Under the pieces are notes generated by a model that worked only from the letters and a program-made list of their open reading frames with translations, did no database searches and was not told the DNA's origin. From contig NZ_FQWO01000008.1 in NCBI RefSeq assembly GCF_900129705.1, forward strand, positions 62,001 through 126,000: a DNA stretch of 64,000 bases. Reading direction: 5' to 3'. This DNA is from Flavobacterium granuli. GTDB lineage: Bacteria; Bacteroidota; Bacteroidia; Flavobacteriales; Flavobacteriaceae. Positions 15,826-24,935 of this stretch are shown here, in pieces. Each line of letters begins with the position of its first letter. Within the stretch, counting starts at the first letter, position 1. The translations under genes and the position numbers were made by a program.

Positions 15826-18800
15826 ATGAGATTAAAATTCAAATGGATTTTTACGCTATTGCTAGCGTTATCTATGCAGTTTTCTTTTGCTCAAGAGAAA
15901 ACCGTAAACGGAGTTGTTTCAGATGCAACAGGTCCTATTCCTGGTGCAAACGTAATTGTTAAAGGAACCAAAATAGGTGTTCAAACAGATTTTGACGGTA
16001 AGTATTCAGTAAGAGCCAAAGTGGGAGATGTTTTGGTGTTCTCTTTTATAGGGATGAATAATTCATCTGTAACTGTTGGAGCTTCTAATACTGTTAATGT
16101 GAAATTGACATCGGCTTCCCAAGCTCTAGAAGAGGTGGTAGTAGTTGGTTATGGAGTTCAAAAAAAGAAGGATGTTACGGGCTCAATCTCACAAATTAAA
16201 GGAGATGCTATAGCTAATCTTGCAACTCCAAGTTTTGAGTCTCAATTAGCAGGTAGAGCTGCTGGGGTGCAGGTTACTACTAATTCTGGCGTTTTAGGAC
16301 AAGCTCCTAGAATAAGAATTAGGGGAGTAGGATCTATTACTTCAGGTAGCTATCCATTAGTTGTTGTTGATGGAGTTCCAATTTTCACTGGCGATGTTGG
16401 AGGATATGCAAACACGAATGCTTTAGGTGATATTAATCCGGCGGATATTGAATCGACGGAAGTTTTAAAAGACGGATCTGCTACTGCAATTTATGGTTCC
16501 AGAGCAGCAAATGGGGTAATTTTAATTACAACTAAAAAAGGGAAAGGTGGCAAATTCAGAGTTAATTATAATACATATACTGGAATTGCTAAGCCGATAG
16601 ATTATTTGGATTTATTGAAAACAAATGATTTTATTACAATTCAAAATGAAAAAAGAACCAATAGAGGAGCTTCCATTTTAGCTGTAGGTACTGAGTTTGA
16701 TACAAACTGGCAAAAAGCCGTTCTTCGTTCTGCTGCTGTTCAAACAGATCATAATTTATCTCTTTCTGGTTCTACAGAAAAAACTAATTACTATTTTTCA
16801 ACTGGTTATAATGAGCAAGACGGTATTGCTAGATCTAATAACCAAACTCGATATAATGTTAGAGGAAATGTAGATCAAAAAGTTAAAAGTTGGTTAAATG
16901 TAGGTGTTAATATGGCTTTGTCTAGAACTGAAAATAACGGATTGAATGATAATGCAGGCGGATTGTCTGGTCTTATGTTTAATTCAATGCGTCAATTACC
17001 AAATACGCCGATCTATGACGCTAATAATCCAACAGGTTATAATATTACTGGCTCAACAGTGGGACAAGGACAGAATTTATCTGTAATTGCTAATAATTTA
17101 CCTAACATTGTTTATGTTTTAGATCATAATATTTATAAATCTAAAGTAGACAGATCATTAGTGAGCTTGTTTGCTGATTTTAAAATTTTACCAAGTTTGA
17201 CTTTTAAAACTCAAGGAAGTGTTGATGCTATTGGAACTGAAGGATTTAATTATTTAAACCCTGTTAATGGTGATGGTGCAAGTGTTGGTGGAGCTGTTAG
17301 AAATAACTTTGCAAATTTAACGCGTTGGAATACCCAAAATGTATTGTCATATAATAAAACATTTGGGGAGTCACATAATGTAAGTGCAGTAGCTATCTAT
17401 GAGGTTCAAAAGCAAAAAGTTAGTTCTTTTTATGGTGGAGGTAATGGTTTATCTGATACTTTTTTCAATAAAGGATTAATTACTGGATCTTATGCAACTC
17501 AACTATCTGGTGGTGGTATAACTGAAAATGGGATTATCTCTTATGCCGGTAGATTGAATTATAATTATCAAGGAAAATATTTCCTTCAAGGATCTATTCG
17601 TAAAGATGGACTTTCTTCATTGCCTACAGCTAATAAATGGGGTACTTTTCCAGGAGCTTCTGTAGGATGGACAGTTAGCAAAGAATCTTTCATGAGCTCT
17701 TTGGAAGACGTTATTTCAGACTTTAAATTAAGAGCTTCCTATGCAGAAGTTGGTAATACAAGTATTGGTAATTATCCATATTTAGGTTTGTATAATAATG
17801 CAAAGTATGCTGAATATAATGGTATAGGATATTCTCAAGCTGGTAATGATCAGTTAAAATGGGAAACTTCTGTGAAGTATGACTATGGAGCTGATTTGTC
17901 TTTATTGAACAATCGTTTGAAGTTAACTTATGATTACTTTATTAATAATCAAAACGGGCTGATTTTACAAGTTCCTCAGCCTTTATCTCTTGGTATTCCA
18001 GAGAATTATATTTCTAAAAACGTTGGTTCTTTGAAAAACTCAGGTCATGAATTTTCTGTTGAAGCATCTGCTTTTAAAAACGAAAATTTTGAATGGACAC
18101 TAAGTGCTAACTTATCTTTAGTGAAAAGTAAAGTAGAAAAACTGGTTAATGGACAGGATATTAATTTTGTTGATGCAAACTCTTATAATACAGGTAATAA
18201 CTTATTGAGAGAAGGTGAGTCGCCTTATGTTTTATATGGCTTTAACTACTGGGGTGTAAATCCTGCTAATGGTAATCCTGTTTTTTATAAAGGAAATGGT
18301 ACATTGGTTCAAGGAGATATAGATTCTCAAGCATACAGAGTTTTTGATCCAAATAATCCAACAGACATAACAAAAGCTTCTTCTTTAGGTGCAGCTGATA
18401 AAAAGATTTTAGGTAATGTATTGCCAACTTATTTTGGCGCATTCAATTCTAATATGGCTTATAAGAACTTTGATTTAGGTTTTATGTTCCGTTTTAGTGG
18501 AGGAAATAAAATTAATAACTTAACAAGACGTGAACTTTTATCTCAAGGCTTTAATAATAACGGCACAGAGATCTTAGGAAGATGGCAGAGTGTCTCTAAT
18601 CCTGGAGATGGATGGACGCCAAGATTAAGAGATGATAGAGAAACTACTATCAATATTAATCAAGCTTCTAGTCGTTTTGTTGAAAAAGGGGATTATATCA
18701 AACTAGATAATGTTACATTAGGTTATAATTTGCCTAAAACAGTTTTAGATAAGGTTGGATTAGAAAAGTTTAGACTTTTTGTACAAGGACAAAACTTGTT

Positions 18801-18912
18801 AATTATTACGGACTATAAAGGATTGGATCCTGAAATGGAAGTTTTAGGTAACGATTATAATGGGACTCCAAGATCCAGAATATTCAGTATTGGTCTTAAT
18901 GTAGGTTTCTAA
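15826..18912 (+). CDS. SusC/RagA-family TonB-dependent outer-membrane transporter
   Basis: This outer-membrane barrel imports oligomers with its SusD partner, energised by TonB. The 1028 residues have a signal peptide (1-22, FAQ), a carboxypeptidase-regulatory-like domain at about 25-97 (VNGVVSDATGPIPGANV), the TonB-box-like segment EEVVVVGYG at 102-110 and a plug domain to about 240 (IRIRGVGS, VVVDGVPI, YGSRAANGVILITTKKG). The rest is beta-barrel with a terminal aromatic residue (NVGF). Length and order are typical. The susD gene starts 17 bp downstream. The substrate is not evident, since no glycoside hydrolase, ECF sigma or anti-sigma gene is adjacent. Confidence 0.95.
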   Translation: MRLKFKWIFTLLLALSMQFSFAQEKTVNGVVSDATGPIPGANVIVKGTKIGVQTDFDGKYSVRAKVGDVLVFSFIGMNNSSVTVGASNTVNVKLTSASQALEEVVVVGYGVQKKKDVTGSISQIKGDAIANLATPSFESQLAGRAAGVQVTTNSGVLGQAPRIRIRGVGSITSGSYPLVVVDGVPIFTGDVGGYANTNALGDINPADIESTEVLKDGSATAIYGSRAANGVILITTKKGKGGKFRVNYNTYTGIAKPIDYLDLLKTNDFITIQNEKRTNRGASILAVGTEFDTNWQKAVLRSAAVQTDHNLSLSGSTEKTNYYFSTGYNEQDGIARSNNQTRYNVRGNVDQKVKSWLNVGVNMALSRTENNGLNDNAGGLSGLMFNSMRQLPNTPIYDANNPTGYNITGSTVGQGQNLSVIANNLPNIVYVLDHNIYKSKVDRSLVSLFADFKILPSLTFKTQGSVDAIGTEGFNYLNPVNGDGASVGGAVRNNFANLTRWNTQNVLSYNKTFGESHNVSAVAIYEVQKQKVSSFYGGGNGLSDTFFNKGLITGSYATQLSGGGITENGIISYAGRLNYNYQGKYFLQGSIRKDGLSSLPTANKWGTFPGASVGWTVSKESFMSSLEDVISDFKLRASYAEVGNTSIGNYPYLGLYNNAKYAEYNGIGYSQAGNDQLKWETSVKYDYGADLSLLNNRLKLTYDYFINNQNGLILQVPQPLSLGIPENYISKNVGSLKNSGHEFSVEASAFKNENFEWTLSANLSLVKSKVEKLVNGQDINFVDANSYNTGNNLLREGESPYVLYGFNYWGVNPANGNPVFYKGNGTLVQGDIDSQAYRVFDPNNPTDITKASSLGAADKKILGNVLPTYFGAFNSNMAYKNFDLGFMFRFSGGNKINNLTRRELLSQGFNNNGTEILGRWQSVSNPGDGWTPRLRDDRETTININQASSRFVEKGDYIKLDNVTLGYNLPKTVLDKVGLEKFRLFVQGQNLLIITDYKGLDPEMEVLGNDYNGTPRSRIFSIGLNVGF

Positions 18913-18929
18913 TTTTAAATAATTAAAAA

Positions 18930-20558
18930 ATGAAAAATAAAAATAAATTTAAATCATTCTCGATTACTAAATTAGTAATTCCGTTTGCAATGGTGTCACT
19001 TTTATTTACTTCTTGTAGTGAAGAAAGTGTAATAGAATTAGTCCCTTTTAATAGTGTATCTGAAAATGTTGCGTTTCAAACTCCAGCATTAATCGATTTA
19101 TCTGTTACTGGTATGTATAATGCTGCTGAATTAGGTAATTATAATGGAGCTGGAGCCAGAGGATATATATTTGGCTCAGCATTTATTCAACAGGGTGATA
19201 ACAGGGGTGAAGATGTGGTTAACTTAGCAGCATTTTATCAATTGACTTATACAGGTACTTATGATGCTACATCAGCCAATAACGTTTATTATTGGGCTGA
19301 CGGTTATCGATTGATTAATAGAACTAATATTGTGATTGAAGGAGTTGAAAAAGCTGCTGCTGCAGGAGTTATTTCGCAAGAATTAGCAAATGACTATATT
19401 GGTCAAGCAAAGTTTTTTAGAGCTATAACTCATAATGAATTGTTGATTCACTTTGCACGACCTTTTCAAGATAATAATGGAGCTAATCTGGGTGTTCCAT
19501 ACAGAGAAATTCCTTATTCAACTCCTGCAAATATTGAATTAGGTTTAGCTCAAGGTAGGAATACGGTTGCTGAGTGTTATACTAAAATCTTAAAAGATTT
19601 AGATGATGCAGAAGCATTGCTTTATTCTAAAACCAAAAGAGTAGGTCCGGCACAAATAGAAAGAATTTCAAAAGAAGCGGCGATTGCATATAAAACAAGA
19701 GTTTATTTGCATATGCGTAAATGGGACAAAGTAATTTCGGAAGGGATCAAATTAGATGGTAAATATACTATGACTGCCAATCCAGATACTCCTTTCGCGA
19801 GTAATAATTCAAATTCGGAATCTATTTTCTCTATTGCAAATGGAGCTACAAACAATCCGGGTGTAAATGGATCTTTGCCTAGCATGTATCATCCACCAAT
19901 TCCAGCTGCTGCAAATGGACGTGGGTTGATTGCTATTAGTCCTATTATTTGGAGAGATCCAAGTTGGTTGGCAGATGATAAAAGAAGAACTGAAGGAACG
20001 ATGATTGTCACTGGTAATGCGGCTTACTATCCAAATACAAAATTCACAAAGAAATACAAAGATGGTGTTAATAAAACGGACGCAGCTCCTATCATTAGGT
20101 ATGCAGAAGTAGCTTTGAACATGGCTGAAGCTTATGCTAGAAGTAATGATGTTTCAAATGGTTTAACTAGGTTGAACTCTGTTAGAAATCGTTCTTTGGC
20201 AAGCCCATCAACTCAGGCTTATACAGCAGCAACTTTTGCTACTAATATTGATTTATTAGGAGCTATACTAAAAGAAAGAAGAATTGAGTTTATTTGTGAA
20301 GGGCGTCGTTGGGCTGATATCAGTAGATTGCAAGGTGATGCTTATTTCCCAATTAGTGGTATTCCTGCAAAAATTGCTAATGCTGGTTTTGCTACAGCTG
20401 CTCCAGCTTTGGCTGCTTATGCTTTAGGTACTCCTTATACAGGAGCATTAGGTGTTAATGCATTTACTTACGATAACTTTAAGTTTATATGGCCATTACC
20501 ACAGTTGGAATTAGATGCTAATCCAACTTTAAGACCACAACAAAATCCTGGCTATTAA
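18930..20558 (+). CDS. SusD/RagB-family surface nutrient-binding lipoprotein
   Basis: It is the lipoprotein lid that captures ligand over the SusC barrel. The 542 residues start with a lipoprotein signal ending at Cys29 (LLFTSC), after a Lys/Asn-rich n-region. TPR-like helices (YIGQAKFFRAITHNELLIHFARPF) and the C-terminal SusD domain with APIIRYAEVALNMAEAYAR and ERRIEFICEGRRWADISR are family hallmarks. It is co-transcribed with the SusC gene and ended by a strong terminator, so the pair forms a closed two-gene unit. Confidence 0.94.
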   Translation: MKNKNKFKSFSITKLVIPFAMVSLLFTSCSEESVIELVPFNSVSENVAFQTPALIDLSVTGMYNAAELGNYNGAGARGYIFGSAFIQQGDNRGEDVVNLAAFYQLTYTGTYDATSANNVYYWADGYRLINRTNIVIEGVEKAAAAGVISQELANDYIGQAKFFRAITHNELLIHFARPFQDNNGANLGVPYREIPYSTPANIELGLAQGRNTVAECYTKILKDLDDAEALLYSKTKRVGPAQIERISKEAAIAYKTRVYLHMRKWDKVISEGIKLDGKYTMTANPDTPFASNNSNSESIFSIANGATNNPGVNGSLPSMYHPPIPAAANGRGLIAISPIIWRDPSWLADDKRRTEGTMIVTGNAAYYPNTKFTKKYKDGVNKTDAAPIIRYAEVALNMAEAYARSNDVSNGLTRLNSVRNRSLASPSTQAYTAATFATNIDLLGAILKERRIEFICEGRRWADISRLQGDAYFPISGIPAKIANAGFATAAPALAAYALGTPYTGALGVNAFTYDNFKFIWPLPQLELDANPTLRPQQNPGY

Positions 20559-20584
20559 GTAGGTTTTAAAATTGTTGTTTATGA

Positions 20585-20621
20585 AAAACTGTCCGAAAAG
20601 TAATTTTCGGGCAGTTTTTTT
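20585..20621 (+). terminator. Terminator of the susCD pair
   Basis: A 15-bp stem (20585-20599 with 20604-20618, one T-G wobble, loop GTAA) is followed by a T run to 20621. Confidence 0.85.
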
Positions 20622-20702
20622 ATTTATCTTGATTTATTTTTTTTCATTTACCTTTGCCGCTATAAAATTATACTTGTAATAGTCCTAATAAGATCCTTCC
20701 AA

Positions 20703-22652
20703 ATGAGAATTCTCTTCTTTTTATATTTTTTAATAGTGCCAACAGTGTTGTTTTCTCAAATAAGATCCAAGGAGAATACGAACAAAATAAAATCCTTGAG
20801 GGGAGATTCAGAATCCATTAAAGAGCAAAAAGCCAAAGAACAAGCTACCATAGATCAATATCGTTTTATTACTTTAGATCGCGATACGACCTATATAGAT
20901 ACCTCGCTTACGATACAAAAAGAATACAGTCATAATTATTTACGCAAGGATAATTTTGGACTTTTAGCTTTCCCTAATGAGGGGCAAACCTACAATACGC
21001 TACAATATAGTCTAACGAAGTTTTCTCCCTATCCAGAAATTGGTTTTAAGGCCAAACACTTCAATTTCTTGGAGGCAAACCAAATTAGATACAGCTCAGT
21101 GGCTACTCCGGTAACCGAATTGTACTTTAAGTCTGTGATGGAAAAAGGACAATCTTTGGATGCTTTTTTCACGTTGAATATTACGCCAAGGCTTAATTTT
21201 TCTATTGCTTATAAAGGCTTGCGTTCCACTGGAAGATACATCAATCAATTAGCAAGTACTGGAAACTTTAGATTTACCACTAGTTATAATACGTTAAACG
21301 AACGTTATTTTGCGAATGCTCATTATACCTATCAAGATATTTTGAATGAGGAAAACGGTGGAATTACCACTATTTCGGATTTTGAAAATGAAGACTCTAA
21401 ATATGATAACCGACAAAGGTTAGAAGTGTATTTGACCGATGCCAAGTCTTTTCTAAAGGGGAAAAGAATATTTTTGGATCATTTTTTTAGAATCAATACT
21501 ACAAAAGGAGCCAACAATTTATATGTGGCGCATCAGTTTAATTATGAGAATAAGTTTTTTGAGTACAATCAGGAAACGGTTCCTTCAACTGTAGGTGCTG
21601 CAACAGTATTTCGTTTTGGAGATTCTTATGTGACAAGCGGAATCAACGATCAAACCCGTTACAATAAAATGTACAATAAAGCGGGATTGACTTATGAGAA
21701 TACAACTCTAGGGAAGTTTCATTTTTTTGTAGATGATTTCAGAAGCAATTACTATTATAACCAAATTTTAATTCGAGATGACAAGACGATTCCGGCTTCG
21801 TTGAGTCGAAATATAAATAGCGCCGGCGGACAATATGAATATCAAAAAAACAGTTGGAAAGGGAATTTTTTATATTCCAGATCAATTACAAATCAGTCAT
21901 TGTCTAATTTAGATGCCAATTTACAATATGATTTAAATGAGGATTATCAATTTTCGTTTAAATACCAAAACTTAAATAAGCTCCCAAATGATAATTACAA
22001 TTTGTATCAAAGCAGTTATATAGGGTATAATTGGTCCAATGATTTTAGGAATGAAAAAATAAATACTATCGTGGCCAATGCCAGTACGCCTTGGATTGAA
22101 GCTTCTGTTCAATTAATGACGCTCAGGGATCATTTGTATTTTGAAAACACAGCCATTTATAATGAAGAACAAATTATCACTCCAAATCAGTACGGAAAAA
22201 CGATAAATTATGTTTCGGTAAAAGTAGCTAAGGAGTTTAAGTTTGGGAATTTCGCCTTAAATAATACACTTTTGTATCAAAAAACGGATCAAATGGATGC
22301 CATTCTAAATGTTCCCGAGATTGTAACTCGAAATACGATTTACTACACCAATTATATGTTTAAAAAAGCCTTGTTTTTGCAAACCGGAGTGACTTTAAAT
22401 TATTTTACAAAATACATGGCTAATGATTACAATCCTGTAATTGGAGAGTTTTTTATCCAAAACAAAAAGGAAATTGGGAATTATCCTAACCTGGATTTTT
22501 TCATTAACGCTAAAATTCAGAGAACCCGTATTTATCTAAAGGCGGAGCATTTTAATTCTTCATTTTCTGGAAATAACTTCTATTCCGCACCCAATATGCC
22601 TTATCGTGATTTTATGATCCGATTTGGTTTGATTTGGAACTTTTTCAATTAA
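20703..22652 (+). CDS. Putative outer-membrane porin (Porin_10-like)
   Basis: The 649-residue protein has a signal peptide (1-18, VLFSQ) and a short charged linker (KAKEQATIDQY). A long region of alternating aromatic and hydrophilic strands (YRFITLDRDT, LNFSIAYKGLRSTGRYIN) is typical of the Bacteroidota putative porin family (PF14121). The C terminus ends in Phe (GLIWNFFN), as in many outer-membrane barrels. Function is unknown beyond membership. It stands alone between the susCD terminator and a structured repeat. There is no sign of a dedicated partner. Confidence 0.8.
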   Translation: MRILFFLYFLIVPTVLFSQIRSKENTNKIKSLRGDSESIKEQKAKEQATIDQYRFITLDRDTTYIDTSLTIQKEYSHNYLRKDNFGLLAFPNEGQTYNTLQYSLTKFSPYPEIGFKAKHFNFLEANQIRYSSVATPVTELYFKSVMEKGQSLDAFFTLNITPRLNFSIAYKGLRSTGRYINQLASTGNFRFTTSYNTLNERYFANAHYTYQDILNEENGGITTISDFENEDSKYDNRQRLEVYLTDAKSFLKGKRIFLDHFFRINTTKGANNLYVAHQFNYENKFFEYNQETVPSTVGAATVFRFGDSYVTSGINDQTRYNKMYNKAGLTYENTTLGKFHFFVDDFRSNYYYNQILIRDDKTIPASLSRNINSAGGQYEYQKNSWKGNFLYSRSITNQSLSNLDANLQYDLNEDYQFSFKYQNLNKLPNDNYNLYQSSYIGYNWSNDFRNEKINTIVANASTPWIEASVQLMTLRDHLYFENTAIYNEEQIITPNQYGKTINYVSVKVAKEFKFGNFALNNTLLYQKTDQMDAILNVPEIVTRNTIYYTNYMFKKALFLQTGVTLNYFTKYMANDYNPVIGEFFIQNKKEIGNYPNLDFFINAKIQRTRIYLKAEHFNSSFSGNNFYSAPNMPYRDFMIRFGLIWNFFN

Positions 22653-22660
22653 TTCTTGGG

Positions 22661-22737
22661 CGTTTCATCACGCTGTTCGCTATATCTTTAGCCGCTTAAA
22701 GAAAGCTGCTAAAGGATGCCGCTGCCATCGTGAACGC
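22661..22737. repeat. Structured GC-rich palindromic intergenic element
   Basis: About 77 bp, clearly richer in G and C than its surroundings. Outer arms GCGTT-(TCAT)-CACG and CGTGAACGC pair with a 4-base bulge, while inner ATCTTTAGC pairs with GCTAAAGGAT with one bulged G, so the whole could fold as a long imperfect hairpin. It resembles dispersed repeats I recall from other Flavobacterium genomes. There is only one copy here. Confidence 0.55.
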
Positions 22738-22774
22738 AAAAACAATCATCAGTTAATATTTTATAACAAAATAC

Positions 22775-22782
22775 TATCTTTG
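22775..22782 (+). promoter_or_regulatory. Predicted -7 box for the CBS/cysteine synthase gene
   Basis: TATCTTTG matches TAnnTTTG, 44 bp before the start codon. The upstream -33 element is weak. Confidence 0.5.
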
Positions 22783-22825
22783 CATAATTATTTATAACAA
22801 TTTAGAATCTTAAACGTATCATTCA

Positions 22826-24187
22826 ATGCAATACGAAGAAAATATATTAGGCACAATTGGCAATACACCATTGGTGAAACTCAATAAAGTGATCAAAGGA
22901 ATAGACGCTTTGGTACTGGCCAAAGTTGAAACTTTTAACCCTGGGAATTCAGTCAAAGACAGAATGGCGGTAAAAATGATTGAAGACGCTGAGGCTGATG
23001 GAAGATTAAAACCAGGCGGAACCATCATCGAAGGAACTTCTGGAAATACTGGAATGGGATTGGCCTTAGTGGCAATCATAAAAGGATACAAATTAATCTG
23101 TGTGATATCAGATAAACAGTCTAAAGAAAAAATGGACATCCTTCGTGCCGTTGGTGCTAAGGTGGTTGTTTGTCCTACTGATGTTGAACCTACTGATCCT
23201 AGATCGTATTATTCGGTTTCGAAAAGACTGGCCGAGGAAACTCCAAATTCTTGGTATGTCAACCAATACGATAATCCATCTAATGCATTAGCGCATTACG
23301 AACAAACAGGTCCAGAAATTTGGAAACAGACCGAAGGTAAAATCACCCATTTTGTTTCTGGTGTGGGAACTGGTGGAACCATTTCGGGAATTGGAAAATA
23401 TCTGAAAGAGAAAAACCCAAACATCAAAATCTGGGGAATTGATACCTATGGATCGGTGTTTAAAAAGTACCATGAAACCGGAATTTTTGACGAGAACGAA
23501 ATTTACTCCTACATCACCGAAGGAATCGGGGAGGATATTTTGCCTGAGAATGTTGACTTTTCGCTGATTGATGGTTTTACAAAAGTCACTGATAAAGATG
23601 CTGCAGTGTATACCCGTAAAATTGCTCTTGAAGAAGGCATTTTTGTTGGGAATTCAGCAGGAGCTGCGGTAAAAGGATTGTTACAACTGAAAGAGCATTT
23701 TAAGCCAGAAGATGTGGTTGTAGTTTTATTTCATGATTCGGGAAGCCGTTATGTGGGGAAAATGTTCAATGACGACTGGATGCGCGAGCGTGGTTTTCTT
23801 GATGAAAACATCACTAAGGCTGAGGATGTAATCCAAGATCATATCGATAAACCTTTGATTGTTGCGCGCACCGAAGAATTGGTTTCGCATGCGATAGAAA
23901 GAATGCGTAAATATAAAATTTCACAAATTCCAGTTATTGATATTAACGGCTTTGTGGGTTCGCTTGATGAATCAGATTTGTTTCAAAGTTATGTAAATGA
24001 TAAAAATACAGCTGAAAAACCTATTCGCGAAGTGATGGGGAAAGCTTATCCAATAGTGAAATTAGGAACTGCAATTGAAGAAGTTTCTAAACTGTTTACC
24101 AAAGAAAATCAAGCAGTATTGTTGGATTTAGGAAATGGCAGACATCACATTATCACTAAATATGATATTATAGGTTCGATAAAATAA
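22826..24187 (+). CDS. PLP-dependent cystathionine beta-synthase / cysteine synthase with CBS domains
   Basis: The enzyme makes cystathionine (or cysteine) by beta-replacement on serine or an activated serine. The 453 residues have the PLP fold with Lys44 in NPGNSVKDRM, the substrate loop EGTSGNTG, the phosphate-binding GTGGTISG loop and the IFVGNSAGAA segment. A C-terminal pair of CBS domains (about 335-450) follows, giving the eukaryote-like CBS layout without a heme domain. The CBS pair may sense an adenosyl ligand, but that is inference. The sequence alone cannot tell cystathionine beta-synthase from a cysteine synthase. Confidence 0.9.
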   Translation: MQYEENILGTIGNTPLVKLNKVIKGIDALVLAKVETFNPGNSVKDRMAVKMIEDAEADGRLKPGGTIIEGTSGNTGMGLALVAIIKGYKLICVISDKQSKEKMDILRAVGAKVVVCPTDVEPTDPRSYYSVSKRLAEETPNSWYVNQYDNPSNALAHYEQTGPEIWKQTEGKITHFVSGVGTGGTISGIGKYLKEKNPNIKIWGIDTYGSVFKKYHETGIFDENEIYSYITEGIGEDILPENVDFSLIDGFTKVTDKDAAVYTRKIALEEGIFVGNSAGAAVKGLLQLKEHFKPEDVVVVLFHDSGSRYVGKMFNDDWMRERGFLDENITKAEDVIQDHIDKPLIVARTEELVSHAIERMRKYKISQIPVIDINGFVGSLDESDLFQSYVNDKNTAEKPIREVMGKAYPIVKLGTAIEEVSKLFTKENQAVLLDLGNGRHHIITKYDIIGSIK

Positions 24188-24213
24188 GATTCGAAATAAG
24201 TTTTTTATAATAT

Positions 24214-24250
24214 AATCCTACAAGGTTTTTTGGCTTTGCAGGATTTTTTG
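24214..24250 (+). terminator. Terminator after the CBS/cysteine synthase gene
   Basis: AATCCT-A-CAA (24214 on) pairs imperfectly with TTG-C-AGGATT (ending 24245) and is followed by a T run. Confidence 0.6.
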
Positions 24251-24340
24251 TTTTAGTGTAATATGGTTTGATTTTTTTTCTTAAAAATAGAGAAACCTGA
24301 AACTTTAAAAGTGGAAATAAAAAGAAAGTAGCTGAATGTT

Positions 24341-24369
24341 TTGAACTTGTACAATTGATAGTATTTTTG
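24341..24369 (+). promoter_or_regulatory. Promoter of the exonuclease gene
   Basis: TTG (24341-24343), 18 bp, TATTTTTG (24362-24369) is a full consensus match, 44 bp before the probable TTG start. Confidence 0.6.
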
Positions 24370-24413
24370 TGAATCAGAAATAAAAAAATCTTAATCTTAA
24401 ATCTTAGATCAAA

Positions 24414-24896
24414 TTGACTTTTACCGCCATAGATTTTGAAACCGCTACAGCCTTCCATCCTTGTTCAGTAGGTATTGTTACCGTAGAAAACGGAGTTATT
24501 GTAGATGAGTTTGTCAGCCTAATCAAACCACCTAATAATCTCTATTCTCCGTTTACGATTCAAGTACATGGAATTTATCCAAGAGACACAGTTAACGCAA
24601 AATCATTTCTACAGGTATTTCCCGAAATTGAAAAACGGCTAAAAAATAAACTTGTTGTAGCTCATAACGAAAGTTTTGATCGTAATGTCTTGGCCAAATC
24701 GATGGCGCTTTATGGTTTGGATTATGCCGATTTGAATATTGCTTCTCGATGGGAATGCACCGTAAAAATATACAAAGCCAAAGGGTTGAAACCAACCAAA
24801 TTAAGTGATTGTTGCCGCGAAATGAAAATCCAACTCAATCATCATGAAGCTTTGTCAGATGCTCGGGCTTGTGCCAAATTGTATTTGCTGAAATAG
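24414..24896 (+). CDS. DnaQ-like 3'-5' exonuclease (DEDDh)
   Basis: The protein has 160 residues. Three exonuclease motifs are visible: Exo I DFET (Asp7, Glu9), Exo II HNESFDRNVL and Exo III HHEALSDARA with the DEDDh histidine. A small WECT-containing segment lies between them. The size matches the stand-alone proteins related to the DNA polymerase III epsilon subunit rather than the proofreading subunit itself. The only start in this frame is TTG at 24414, because a stop lies at 24405-24407 and no ATG precedes the Exo I motif. A role in repair or RNA degradation is possible. Confidence 0.88.
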   Translation: MTFTAIDFETATAFHPCSVGIVTVENGVIVDEFVSLIKPPNNLYSPFTIQVHGIYPRDTVNAKSFLQVFPEIEKRLKNKLVVAHNESFDRNVLAKSMALYGLDYADLNIASRWECTVKIYKAKGLKPTKLSDCCREMKIQLNHHEALSDARACAKLYLLK

Positions 24897-24935
24897 TTCG
24901 CTTTCTATTATTTGACACAAATCCGAATCTGTTGG

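Noticed and set aside
22661..22737. A tRNA or riboswitch in the structured element
   Set aside because: The fold lacks a T-arm TTCGA motif, a D arm or an anticodon stem, and matches no SAM- or cobalamin-type core that I know.
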